From QHXW01 sp035297145 (lineage in GTDB: Bacteria > Acidobacteriota > Terriglobia > Bryobacterales > Bryobacteraceae), in assembly GCA_035297145.1 (NCBI GenBank), contig DATGZN010000004.1, forward strand, positions 1 to 64,000: DNA of 64,000 nt. Direction: 5' to 3'. The position numbers were made by a program, and so were the translations under genes. The notes under the pieces were generated by a model. It did no database searches. It was not told the origin of the DNA and worked only from the letters and a program-made list of their open reading frames with translations. This document shows, one piece after another, positions 16,263 through 24,235 of the stretch. Each line of letters opens with the position of its first letter. Within the stretch, counting starts at the first letter, position 1.

Positions 16263-17212
16263 ACTTTAGCGGTTCGATCCGCCAGGCCGTACTTGAAGAT
16301 GAGGTTCTCGAAGTCCTTCTGATAGAACACCTGGATGTTCACGTGTGGGTAGAGTTCCTTCAGAAGCTTCACCTTGCGATTTTTTTTGGTGACCAGTGAC
16401 TGCTTCATGGTGGTGAGTTCGACATAGAGGTCGAATTCGGTCAAGTAGAAATCTGGCGTAAATGCTTCGGCAACTTTTCCGTCGCGGTCCCATTGGATGG
16501 GAAAACTGCGGGGCTCATACTCCCATGGGATGCGGTAGAAATCCAAGAGGTTGGCGAAAATCTCTTCGCTCGGATGGGCGAATAACTTACGCGGCAAGGC
16601 CACCTTATCGGGCGGTACGATGCCGTGCTTGGAGAGGCGGAGCCGGCAGCGAAACTGCAACTGCGCTTCAGCGGCCGCGGAGAGAAAACCGCGCTCGACC
16701 AATCCAGATGAATGCGCGGTATTCACTATGAGATCGGCGAGACGCTCAGTGTCGAGCTGCTCCGCATTCAGAATGAGATCGAACAGGTGGGCCGGCAAGG
16801 CGGATGATGCGAACCTCTGCTTGCGCTCAGCACGCTGACGCTCTTCCAGGTCGCGGATGGATTGGCGGGCCGCCGGGCGATCCAGGCGCTCGTCGAGCAT
16901 GACATTGCCGACGCGCACTGAATCCGGCGCGACGATGTGCACGCGGAGCATGCCCGGCAATTGTTTGGACAGCAATTCGAGCCCGTTGCTGCCAAGGACC
17001 AGGTGATGCGAGGTGGCGAGGCGAGCCACGATGGAAGCCACCAGGTCCAGATAGGCCTTGTCGGGCACCGTTTGGAGCGGCGCGAATTCCTTTTCCACCA
17101 GGGCTGTGATCCGCGAGGCGGTCACCAGCTCCCAGTCGAGGCGGTGAGCCGTGATGCGCGCCACTTCCTCGAACCGGCAGCCGGGTTGTCCGGAAATGGC
17201 GATCAGACCCAT
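16259..17212 (-). CDS. Cytidylate-kinase-like protein with C-terminal nuclease-like domain
   Basis: A 317-residue protein in two parts. Residues 1-190 resemble the cytidylate-kinase-like (AAK6) fold: MGLIAISGQPGCRFEEVA at the P-loop position, HHLVLGSNGLELL, LRVHIVAPDSVRVGN and the basic helix ERQRAERKQRF. The P-loop lacks the usual GKS/T, so nucleotide phosphorylation is doubtful. Residues about 225-310 (HPSEEIFANLLDFY, FTPDFYL, LYVELTTMKQ, TKKNRK, YQKDFENLIFKY) follow a PD-(D/E)xK nuclease pattern, with Asp in PDF and Glu in VELT. The gene leads an overlapping pair with hpt. Function unknown; domain assignment is from motif recall only. Confidence 0.65.
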   Translation of the reverse strand: MGLIAISGQPGCRFEEVARITAHRLDWELVTASRITALVEKEFAPLQTVPDKAYLDLVASIVARLATSHHLVLGSNGLELLSKQLPGMLRVHIVAPDSVRVGNVMLDERLDRPAARQSIRDLEERQRAERKQRFASSALPAHLFDLILNAEQLDTERLADLIVNTAHSSGLVERGFLSAAAEAQLQFRCRLRLSKHGIVPPDKVALPRKLFAHPSEEIFANLLDFYRIPWEYEPRSFPIQWDRDGKVAEAFTPDFYLTEFDLYVELTTMKQSLVTKKNRKVKLLKELYPHVNIQVFYQKDFENLIFKYGLADRTAKV

Positions 17213-17297
17213 CTCATTCGCTCATGATATCGTACCCGCCGCGGTAGCCCGGCGAAATTCTTTGCGCGGCGGAACAAAATCCTGGGGCGAATGAAGG

Positions 17298-17744
17298 CTA
17301 CCGTTGCTCGGAGCGCGCTGGAGTTTCGCTGCGGTTGACCTGCGCGCGGCGGCGCCCTTTGGTGAGATTGGCGGCGGCTTTCTCGCGGGCTGCTTCGCTG
17401 GGCTCGACCTTGTTGATGATGTCCGTAGCGCCGGCAGCACGGGCCAACCTGGTGGCCGTGCCCTTATGTTGGAGGACATCCGTGTTGCCAGTGATGGTGG
17501 CGTGTCCGCCTTGCACGTGAACTTCGAACTTATCGACGGCAATCTTGGATGCGGCGAAGCGCTCGCGAATGTCCTTTTCGATTTGGGCGTCCGAGGGTCC
17601 CACACGGTTCGCCGATCCATGCGTCCTGACGGGAGCCGTTGATTTCTTGGCTGTTGGAGCCGGTTTGGCAGCCGGAGTTGTCTGGCCGAAACATGCGAGC
17701 GCAGCCAGAAGGGGCAGAGCGAGAAAAGAGCGATGAAGAGTCAA
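17298..17744 (-). CDS. Exported BON-domain protein
   Basis: About 148 residues with a signal peptide (TLHRSFLALPLLAALACFGQ), a low-complexity linker rich in Ala, Pro and Lys, one BON domain (QIEKDIRERF to GATDIINKVE) and a basic tail. BON domains bind phospholipid and occur in envelope-stress proteins such as OsmY. Start taken as TTG at 17744, which has AGGAAA six bases upstream and puts the signal peptide at the N-terminus. A longer frame from 17873 would overlap the start of the divergent S41 protease gene. A small hairpin, CGTAG-CAAAA-CTACG, lies at 17763-17777 in the leader. Confidence 0.8.
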   Translation of the reverse strand: MTLHRSFLALPLLAALACFGQTTPAAKPAPTAKKSTAPVRTHGSANRVGPSDAQIEKDIRERFAASKIAVDKFEVHVQGGHATITGNTDVLQHKGTATRLARAAGATDIINKVEPSEAAREKAAANLTKGRRRAQVNRSETPARSEQR

Positions 17745-17871
17745 GTTGAGTTTCCTGTATGACGTAGCAAAACTACGACGAAGATTTGTGATCCAAATGA
17801 TTCGGTCCCCGGGGCGGGCGATTCCTCTCAGGAATATGCCCGCGAACTCGCCTTTTGGGACATGATGAAGC

Positions 17872-19152
17872 ATGAGCAGAATGTTGCCGCTTCGGCTGGT
17901 TTCTCTTTTTTTCGCCCTTGGAGTGGCCGCAGGTTCGGGCGATCAGCGAAAACTCAACATCGAGTCATTCGAATTCATCTGGACCACCATTCGTGATCAA
18001 TATTGGGATCCCACGTTCGGCGGTCTCAACTGGCAAGCGGTGCACGATGAATTGCGGCCGCGGATGGATAAAGCCTCCACCATGCCGGAGGCGCGCCACG
18101 TGATGCGGGAAATGATCGACCGTCTGGGCAAATCGCACTTCGGAATCATTCCATCAGATGTTTACGGCGACTTGGACGAGCGTGAGGAAGGTGGCGGCCC
18201 GGCAGTCACGGGGATCGACGTGCGCGTGCTGGAAGGGAAGGCAATCGTAACCGCGGTGGAGGACGGATCTTCAGCCGAGGCGCAGGATGTGCGCAGGGGG
18301 TGGGAGGTCGTGAGCGTAGATGGCGTCCCGATTGCTCCGGCCCTTCGCCGAATTGCCGAACTGGATCGCGATTCCACCATGCTCGAATTGCATCTGGCGC
18401 GCTCCGTGCAAGCAAAGCTCTCAGGCGCAACGGGAAGTCACGCCCACGTCGAATTCGTGGATGGGGAAGGCCGGCATGTGACGAAGCAGATCGAGCGCAG
18501 TGAGCCGCCTGGTGCGCTGGCGCGGTTCGGCTACCTGCCGCCCATGCACGTTTGGTTTCAGTCGCGAAAAATCGCGGGTAACATCGGATATCTCACATTC
18601 AACCTGTTCCTCGACCCGGCACATCTCATGCCTGAGTTCGGCGATGCGCTCAAATCGTGCGCTGAATGCGCGGGCGTGATCATCGATCTCCGCGGGAATC
18701 CGGGCGGCCTTGGCATCATGGCGACGGGCATGGCCGGCTGGTTCCTCGACAGACCCGATCAGCGGCTGGGCACGATGCACATGCGGCAAGCGCCGATCAA
18801 GTTCACGGTGAATCCCCGGTTGCCCACATATCGCGGGGCAGTGGCGATGCTGGTGGACGGGTGCTCGGCATCCACTTCCGAGATCTTCGCGGAGGGAATG
18901 AAGGATCTCGGCCGTGCACGGGTATTCGGCACGCGCACGGCGGGAGCGGCACTGCCTTCGGCGATCGATAAGCTTCCGAATGGCGATGGCTTCCAGCACG
19001 CAGTGGCGGATTACATGTCCGAGGGCGGAAAACCGCTTGAAGGAGTGGGAGTGATTCCGGATGTAGAGGTGAAGCTGACGCGTGAGGCGCTCCTTGCCGG
19101 GCGCGATCCAGTTTTGGAAGCCGCGATAGAATGGATGCACACGCGAAAGTGA
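17872..19152 (+). CDS. S41 family C-terminal processing peptidase, exported
   Basis: The 426-residue protein has a signal peptide (MLPLRLVSLFFALGVAAGSG), an N-terminal helical region, a PDZ domain (about 105-165, with GWEVVSVDGVPI) and the S41 catalytic domain. The nucleophilic serine is expected in CSASTSEIFAEGMKD (around residue 337), with the basic partner in the following ARVFGTRTAGAALPS segment; GVIIDLRGNPGG is the family's oxyanion region. It cleaves proteins from their C-terminus in the periplasm. ATG at 17872 is preceded by a weak purine-rich sequence; ATG 17881 is an alternative. The next gene begins 9 bp after the stop. Confidence 0.9.
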   Translation: MSRMLPLRLVSLFFALGVAAGSGDQRKLNIESFEFIWTTIRDQYWDPTFGGLNWQAVHDELRPRMDKASTMPEARHVMREMIDRLGKSHFGIIPSDVYGDLDEREEGGGPAVTGIDVRVLEGKAIVTAVEDGSSAEAQDVRRGWEVVSVDGVPIAPALRRIAELDRDSTMLELHLARSVQAKLSGATGSHAHVEFVDGEGRHVTKQIERSEPPGALARFGYLPPMHVWFQSRKIAGNIGYLTFNLFLDPAHLMPEFGDALKSCAECAGVIIDLRGNPGGLGIMATGMAGWFLDRPDQRLGTMHMRQAPIKFTVNPRLPTYRGAVAMLVDGCSASTSEIFAEGMKDLGRARVFGTRTAGAALPSAIDKLPNGDGFQHAVADYMSEGGKPLEGVGVIPDVEVKLTREALLAGRDPVLEAAIEWMHTRK

Positions 19153-19160
19153 AGGTCCCG

Positions 19161-19919
19161 ATGCATCTCCGCCGCAAACTCATACCGCTACTTCTCGCGG
19201 CCCTCGCATGTTCCGCCGTTTGGGCAGCGCCTGGCGAGCCGCTTCCTAAAGCCGAAGAAATCCTCGATAAGTTCGTAGAAGTCACCGGCGGGAAGGCGGC
19301 TTACGAGAACGTTCGCAACGAAAAGTCGACAGGCACTTTTGAGTTTGTGGGCAAAGGGATCAAAGGAACGGTCACCTCGTATCTCGCGGATCCAAACAAA
19401 TCCGTGACTAATGTGGACCTTGAAGGCGTCGGTACGATGCAGGACGGTACCGATGGGCAGACGGCATGGCAGAACTCTTCGATGCAAGGGCCACGGATCA
19501 AGCAAGGTGAGGAGCGGGCGGCGTCGTTACGGGAGGCGACTCTGCGAGCACCTTTGTACTGGCGAAAACTATACAAGCACGTGGAGACGGTGGGTCAGGA
19601 AACGATTGACGACCAGGTGTGCTACAAGGTCGTTTTGACACCTGAAGAGGGCCAGCTGGAGACCCAGTACTACGATAAGAAGAGCGGCCTGATGGTGAAG
19701 ATAACAATGGTTGTGGCGAGTCCCATGGGTGAGATTCCAACCGAGACGATACTCAGCGACTACAAACAGGAAGGCGGGCTGCGCACGCCACACAAACTGC
19801 AACACAAGTTGGCCGGCATGGATTTTCTCGTCACGCTTGATCATGTGGACTACAACGTCGAGATACCCGAGAACAAATTCGACGTGCCCGCCGATGTGAA
19901 GGCGCTCGCTCCGAAATAA
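19161..19919 (+). CDS. Exported LolA-like outer-membrane lipoprotein-sorting-type protein
   Basis: About 252 residues: signal peptide (MHLRRKLIPLLLAALACSAVWA), then a beta-rich domain with alternating strands (KSTGTFEFVGKGIKGTVTSYL, KVVLTPEEGQLETQYYDKK, KQEGGLRTPHKLQHKLAG) of the LolA/LolB fold used by proteins that carry lipoproteins or lipids through the periplasm. Acidobacteria carry many such paralogues of unsettled function. ATG at 19161 has AAGG upstream and gives a proper signal peptide; the frame is open from 19131, inside the protease gene. It lies 8 bp downstream of the S41 gene and is probably co-transcribed. Confidence 0.82.
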   Translation: MHLRRKLIPLLLAALACSAVWAAPGEPLPKAEEILDKFVEVTGGKAAYENVRNEKSTGTFEFVGKGIKGTVTSYLADPNKSVTNVDLEGVGTMQDGTDGQTAWQNSSMQGPRIKQGEERAASLREATLRAPLYWRKLYKHVETVGQETIDDQVCYKVVLTPEEGQLETQYYDKKSGLMVKITMVVASPMGEIPTETILSDYKQEGGLRTPHKLQHKLAGMDFLVTLDHVDYNVEIPENKFDVPADVKALAPK

Positions 19920-19974
19920 GACACGCAAGCCCGCTATAATCTCAGTTGGTATTTCCCCTCTCAAGGAGCAGATC

Positions 19975-20913
19975 TTGCGAAGAAAAGTGACTGTGGTCGG
20001 CGCGGGCAATGTGGGCGCGAATTGCGCGCTGCGCATTGCGGATAAGGAGCTCGCCGATGTAGTTCTGGTAGACGTGGTGGAAGGAGTGCCGCAGGGGAAA
20101 GCTCTCGACCTGCTGCAATCGGGCCCGGTGCAGGGCTATGACGTGACGGTTACAGGCTCGAACGATTATGAGCCGACGGCCAATTCCGACCTGGTAATCA
20201 TTACCGCCGGATTTCCGCGCAAGCCAGGCATGAGCCGCGACGATCTGCTGCTCGCGAACTTCGATGTGGTGCGCCAGGCCACCGAGCAGTGCGTGAAGTA
20301 TTCGCCCAACTGCATATTGATCGTGGTGACGAATCCGCTGGACGCTATGTGCCAGGCGGCTTACATGGTGTCAAAATTTCCGAAGCACCGCGTGGTCGGT
20401 ATGGCAGGCGTGCTGGACACCGCGCGTTTCCGCACGTTCATCGCTCAGGAATTGCAGGTTGCCGTGGAGAACGTGACGGCCGTGGTGATGGGCGGGCATG
20501 GCGATACTATGGTGCCGCTCGTTCGACTGAGCAACGTCGCGGGCATCCCGCTGGCCGATCTGATGGATGCGGCAACCTTGCAGCGCTTGGTGGAGCGCAC
20601 CCAGAACGGCGGCGCCGAAATCGTGAAATATCTCAAGACAGGCAGCGCATACTACGCGCCATCCGCGGCGGCGGTCGAGATGGCGGAATCCATTCTGAAG
20701 GACAAGAAGAAGGTGCTGCCGTGCGCTGCGTATTTGGAGGGCGAGTACGGCATCAAGGGCTTATTCGTAGGCGTTCCGGTGAAACTGGGCGCGAAAGGCA
20801 TTGAGCAGATCTATCAGATCAAGCTAATGCCCGAGGAACAGGCGATGCTCAACAAAAGCGCGGCGGCAGTTCAGGAACTGGTGGAAGTGATTCGCAAGAA
20901 GATAGCGAGTTAG
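19975..20913 (+). CDS. mdh: Malate dehydrogenase
   Basis: NAD-dependent oxidation of malate to oxaloacetate. The 312-residue sequence has the nucleotide motif VVGAGNVGANCALR, the substrate loop GFPRKPGMSRDDLL with the Arg that distinguishes malate from lactate dehydrogenases, VVTNPLDAM, and the active-site His in VVMGGHGDTMVPL. It belongs to the LDH-like MDH group of about 310 residues. Start is TTG at 19975, with AAGGAGCAGATC directly upstream, a strong binding site at correct spacing. Confidence 0.95.
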   Translation: MRRKVTVVGAGNVGANCALRIADKELADVVLVDVVEGVPQGKALDLLQSGPVQGYDVTVTGSNDYEPTANSDLVIITAGFPRKPGMSRDDLLLANFDVVRQATEQCVKYSPNCILIVVTNPLDAMCQAAYMVSKFPKHRVVGMAGVLDTARFRTFIAQELQVAVENVTAVVMGGHGDTMVPLVRLSNVAGIPLADLMDAATLQRLVERTQNGGAEIVKYLKTGSAYYAPSAAAVEMAESILKDKKKVLPCAAYLEGEYGIKGLFVGVPVKLGAKGIEQIYQIKLMPEEQAMLNKSAAAVQELVEVIRKKIAS

Positions 20914-20922
20914 CGCCGTCTG

Positions 20923-21546
20923 CTAAATTCCAGGCTGGGTGGCCGCGAGTTTTGCCAACAGGTCCTCGAAAACCTCAGTCAGCTCACGTGCCGGCCTTGT
21001 CGCCGTCTCGTTTCCAGCCCGTTTGAAATAGGTCTCGGCGGCGAGAGCAACCCGAACATCCCGGTTTGGATCACCGGCCTGCCAACGCTCCCGCCAATGA
21101 CGGAACCAGTTGGCAACTATAGAGGAGGGATAGTTGTTCACGTTCTCATTCTGTAGAAACGTTAGCGCGAAACGGATCTGGCCGTAGATTTCCAGCCGCT
21201 GCTGAATCAAACGGCCCACTGAAAGCGAGTCGCCCTCGGTGGTTCCATCCTCGAAGATTGCGGCGAGCACGTGGGCCTCGGCATCGCCCGGATTCGGGAC
21301 TCTCACTTCGGTCGTGTCGCCCGCCCTGAGGAGGTGTCCTTCATTGGCGCCCAGCAGCATATCCGTGGTGACGAGCGCCGTCTCCGAAGTGCCTACCATG
21401 AATGCCGTCACCGTCGTCTCTGAATCGTTCCGCACCTGGACCACGCGGTCGCGGCCGTCCAGATACTGCGAATTGATCACGAGCTTGGGTGGCGCCGCAA
21501 ACACTGCACTCAAAGAAAATGCCAGTAGAAACGTAAGCTTGCGCAT
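20923..21546 (-). CDS. Exported protein of unknown function
   Basis: About 207 residues with a signal peptide (MRKLTFLLAFSLSAVFAAP) and an N-terminal beta-sandwich-like part (PKLVINSQYLDGRDRVVQVRN, ALVTTDMLLGANEGHLLRAG), then an alpha-helical C-terminal half (RLIQQRLEIYGQIRFALTFLQ, ARELTEVFEDLLAKL). No family recognised. ATG 21546 chosen because the signal peptide starts there; the frame is open from 21600 but that would overlap the upstream gene. It is the last gene of the minus-strand group that begins with tssK and is separated from the 630-residue protein by only 10 bp. Confidence 0.72.
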   Translation of the reverse strand: MRKLTFLLAFSLSAVFAAPPKLVINSQYLDGRDRVVQVRNDSETTVTAFMVGTSETALVTTDMLLGANEGHLLRAGDTTEVRVPNPGDAEAHVLAAIFEDGTTEGDSLSVGRLIQQRLEIYGQIRFALTFLQNENVNNYPSSIVANWFRHWRERWQAGDPNRDVRVALAAETYFKRAGNETATRPARELTEVFEDLLAKLAATQPGI

Positions 21547-21556
21547 AGTGTTTAAT

Positions 21557-23389
21557 TTACCAGATATATTCCTTGGCGACGTCGCGTTTGTCGTAGCCAT
21601 CCAGCACGTGCACGACGCGGATCTTTTTCAGGGTGACCGGCGAAAGTTGACCGATGGGAATGTACACGATGGTGCGGCCGAAGCGCGCCGCGACGTTGCG
21701 GAATACCGAGCGTGGCGGTTTGGCGGCCACATAGACGACATACCTCTGCAACGAGTAGTCGAGGCCCGCGAGCAGCAAACGTTCGGGCTTGTTTTCGGCA
21801 AAATCGTAATCCGGGTCTTGCCACACGTCGAACATGCGGCGCGCCGGCAGACTCATCAGGAATCCGCCGTATTCACCGCGACCGATACCCGGGCCAACCA
21901 GGTGATCGAACGGATATGTCGAGTAAAATGCCATGTCCGATTCGTTTTGGTGCTCGCCGAGCCACGTGGTCATGTAAGGATAACGGTCATCGCGGTCCTC
22001 ATCGAAGATCACGATTACCGCGCCCACCTCGCCATGAATCTTCTGAAAACTGCGCACGAAGATTTGGCGTTTGTGCCAATTGCGGATGGTTTCGCGAATG
22101 TCGATGCCGTCGAGCATGGAGGTGGTGAATGGCTCGCTGCGAGAACGCTCCTCGGAGAGGATGCTCTTGCCCTTCTTTTTGAGGAAGCGGCCGTAGTCCT
22201 CGATGACCAGGTCCTCGGGCGGGTAGGAACAGATGCTGGCGCCGTTGAGCTGGCTGGCCCATTCACCGGGCACTTTCTCTTTCTTGCGCGCCTTCAAGCC
22301 CACTGGCCGCAGGCGGCGCTTCTTGCTGGGCAGGCGCCGGCGCAACCGCATCATTTTTGTGTTGAGCCAGACTTCTTCGCCGGATATCTTGACGGTCGGC
22401 AGATCGGTTTCGACTTTCTGATGCGGATAGCGGTTGGCCGCCTCCCACACTTCCCAGGCGTAGTTATCGTCGACTACCGAGCGTGCCGCCACCGTGATAT
22501 CGAAGATGCGCGCGGCGAGTTCGCGACTCACGACGGCCAGGTTGCGCGTGTAGCGCGCCAGTAAACGCCGCTGCCAGTGCGCCACGCGCTCGCCGGTATT
22601 CGCCTCGTAGGTCTTTTCCGCCTCCCGAAACATTGCCAACTGCACACGGCGGCGATCGACCGTTTCGTTCTCGGTCATTGCAGCCCGGAAGTGTTCGTAA
22701 CGGTCTTGCAGATACGGATACTCGACGGTGATCTCAGCCAGACATTCGGGATGCGGGTTAAGAACCTGCAAGCCTGGCCGCCGCAGGCGTGCCATAGGCT
22801 GTGCCTGTGGTTGCTCCATGGCATCCAGAACGGGATCGAGCAGGTTGAGCGAAACCACCACGAGCACATGAGCCAGCGGATCGCACCCTTGCAGTTTCCA
22901 GGCGATGCCCGCGGCGTGGGCTGCGATGCTGTCCGAACGGGGCTGCGGCCACAAGCGGTACGCCTCGACATATTTTTCGAGCGGAATGTGGCGCAGCGCG
23001 TAGGTATCGGGATAATCGTCAGGCAGATGCGGACGCTCGCCGGCATCGGGATCGGCAAACACGATCTCTGCGCCGATCTCACGGGCGCTACGGATCGCTT
23101 CGGTGAACGGATCGGCCGGCTCTACGGGCACGTAGATCGCGCGATCTTCCTCGTGTTCGTCGCTGTAGAGGATGACGGACATCTCGGGCAGTCGTTCGAT
23201 GGCGCGGAGGTAGGCGTCGCGCAGAGTCGTCGGCAACTCGACGGCAATGACTTTCGGTTTGGCGCGGAGAATCGCCCGGCGTACCTCGATCGCGAATTCG
23301 AGCTTGCCAGGCACGCAGGGAAAGTAGGTAAACCGCCCGCGCTGGAGGCTGCCCGGATCAGGAAACGATAGGCTTGGTTCTTCGGGCAT
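21557..23389 (-). CDS. Unrecognised ~610-residue protein beside a MoxR ATPase
   Basis: The product (start MPEEPSLSFPDPGS at 23389, overlapping the AAA+ gene end by 32 bp) begins with FTYFPCVPGKLEFAIEV, LRAKPKVIAVELPTTLRDAYLRAIERLPEM, which recalls the TraB/ChaN (GxxHxxS-like) fold of 'erythromycin esterase-like' proteins, but the usual His is not where expected. The middle is helical and the C-terminal third has acidic, Arg-rich segments (VIVIFDEDRDDRYPYMTTWLGEH, YGGFLMSLPARRMFDVWQDPDYDF). No signal peptide or clear membrane span. Translational coupling to the MoxR gene argues for a partner or substrate role. I cannot assign a family. Confidence 0.6.
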   Translation of the reverse strand: MPEEPSLSFPDPGSLQRGRFTYFPCVPGKLEFAIEVRRAILRAKPKVIAVELPTTLRDAYLRAIERLPEMSVILYSDEHEEDRAIYVPVEPADPFTEAIRSAREIGAEIVFADPDAGERPHLPDDYPDTYALRHIPLEKYVEAYRLWPQPRSDSIAAHAAGIAWKLQGCDPLAHVLVVVSLNLLDPVLDAMEQPQAQPMARLRRPGLQVLNPHPECLAEITVEYPYLQDRYEHFRAAMTENETVDRRRVQLAMFREAEKTYEANTGERVAHWQRRLLARYTRNLAVVSRELAARIFDITVAARSVVDDNYAWEVWEAANRYPHQKVETDLPTVKISGEEVWLNTKMMRLRRRLPSKKRRLRPVGLKARKKEKVPGEWASQLNGASICSYPPEDLVIEDYGRFLKKKGKSILSEERSRSEPFTTSMLDGIDIRETIRNWHKRQIFVRSFQKIHGEVGAVIVIFDEDRDDRYPYMTTWLGEHQNESDMAFYSTYPFDHLVGPGIGRGEYGGFLMSLPARRMFDVWQDPDYDFAENKPERLLLAGLDYSLQRYVVYVAAKPPRSVFRNVAARFGRTIVYIPIGQLSPVTLKKIRVVHVLDGYDKRDVAKEYIW

Positions 23390-24200
23390 AGCGCAGGGCT
23401 TCTTCGCCGAGCGTTTCGATGACAGCGGTTTCGAGCGCCGCCGTCTCATGACTGCGTTCCGTGGCGAGGCTTTTCAGCTTGATGGCGAAGCGCGCGATGT
23501 TGATTCCGTCGCGCACCGTGTAACGCTCGTCGGCGGCATGCGCCTGTTGCAGAAACTCCGTCACGTACGTGAGGATGTAGTCTTCGGCAAACGGCAAGTT
23601 TTCTTTAAGGATGTGATATTCCTCGTCGCGCTCGGGGAAATCGATGAAAATCTGCGGTTGCAAGCGCGAGTGGATGTACTCGGGCAACTCGAACGTCGAG
23701 GCGTCATCGTTCATGGTGGTGACCAGGCGGAACTGCGGATGCGCCTTGATCTTGATACCGGCGACGATGGATTCGACGTAGCGCCGGTTATCGAGCAGCG
23801 GAGCGAGCGACGCCCAGCTCTTCTCGCTCATGCGGTTGCCTTCGTCCAAAATGACGATGCCGCCGCGCAGCATCGCCGTAACCAGCGGCGACGCCACATA
23901 GCGCAACTGGCCTTCGCCCTCGATCACCGGCGTGATGAGCAGGTCTTCCGGACGGGTATCGAGCGTCGCCTGCAGGATGAACACATCGCGCCCCATGCGT
24001 TTGGCGGCGGCGTAGGCGAGCGTGGTCTTGCCCACGCCAGGCTTGCCGAGCAGTCGCGGATTCATGGGCAGGTCCTGGTCGTTGACCACCAGCCAGGCCG
24101 CCAGCAACTGACGCATCAGCTCTTCCTGTCCCACCCAGCGCACCGGGAGTTCGTCGGGATGAGCGAGATGCAGGGTTACGCCTTCGATGTCCACCGTCAT
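23358..24200 (-). CDS. MoxR-type AAA+ ATPase
   Basis: A 280-residue AAA+ protein with Walker A GKPGVGKTT (residues 52-60), Walker B GGIVILDEGNRMSEKS (about 115), sensor-1 FRLVTTMND, and an Arg-finger-like region in SRLQPQIFIDFPERDEEY. It lacks a metal-binding or signal domain. MoxR proteins act as chaperone-like remodelers and normally sit next to a partner gene; here the adjacent gene encodes the unrecognised ~610-residue protein. It is preceded by the Ser/Thr kinase gene (35 bp gap), so it is probably in the same transcript as the type VI genes. Confidence 0.88.
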   Translation of the reverse strand: MTVDIEGVTLHLAHPDELPVRWVGQEELMRQLLAAWLVVNDQDLPMNPRLLGKPGVGKTTLAYAAAKRMGRDVFILQATLDTRPEDLLITPVIEGEGQLRYVASPLVTAMLRGGIVILDEGNRMSEKSWASLAPLLDNRRYVESIVAGIKIKAHPQFRLVTTMNDDASTFELPEYIHSRLQPQIFIDFPERDEEYHILKENLPFAEDYILTYVTEFLQQAHAADERYTVRDGINIARFAIKLKSLATERSHETAALETAVIETLGEEALRYARRTKPIVS

Positions 24201-24235
24201 GATCTAGTCTTCTTTGAATTGTAACGTGGCGGGTT

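Noticed and set aside
21239..22564. Open frame of about 440 codons on the plus strand
   Set aside because: It covers the antisense strand of the ~610-residue gene and its neighbour and lacks recognisable features.
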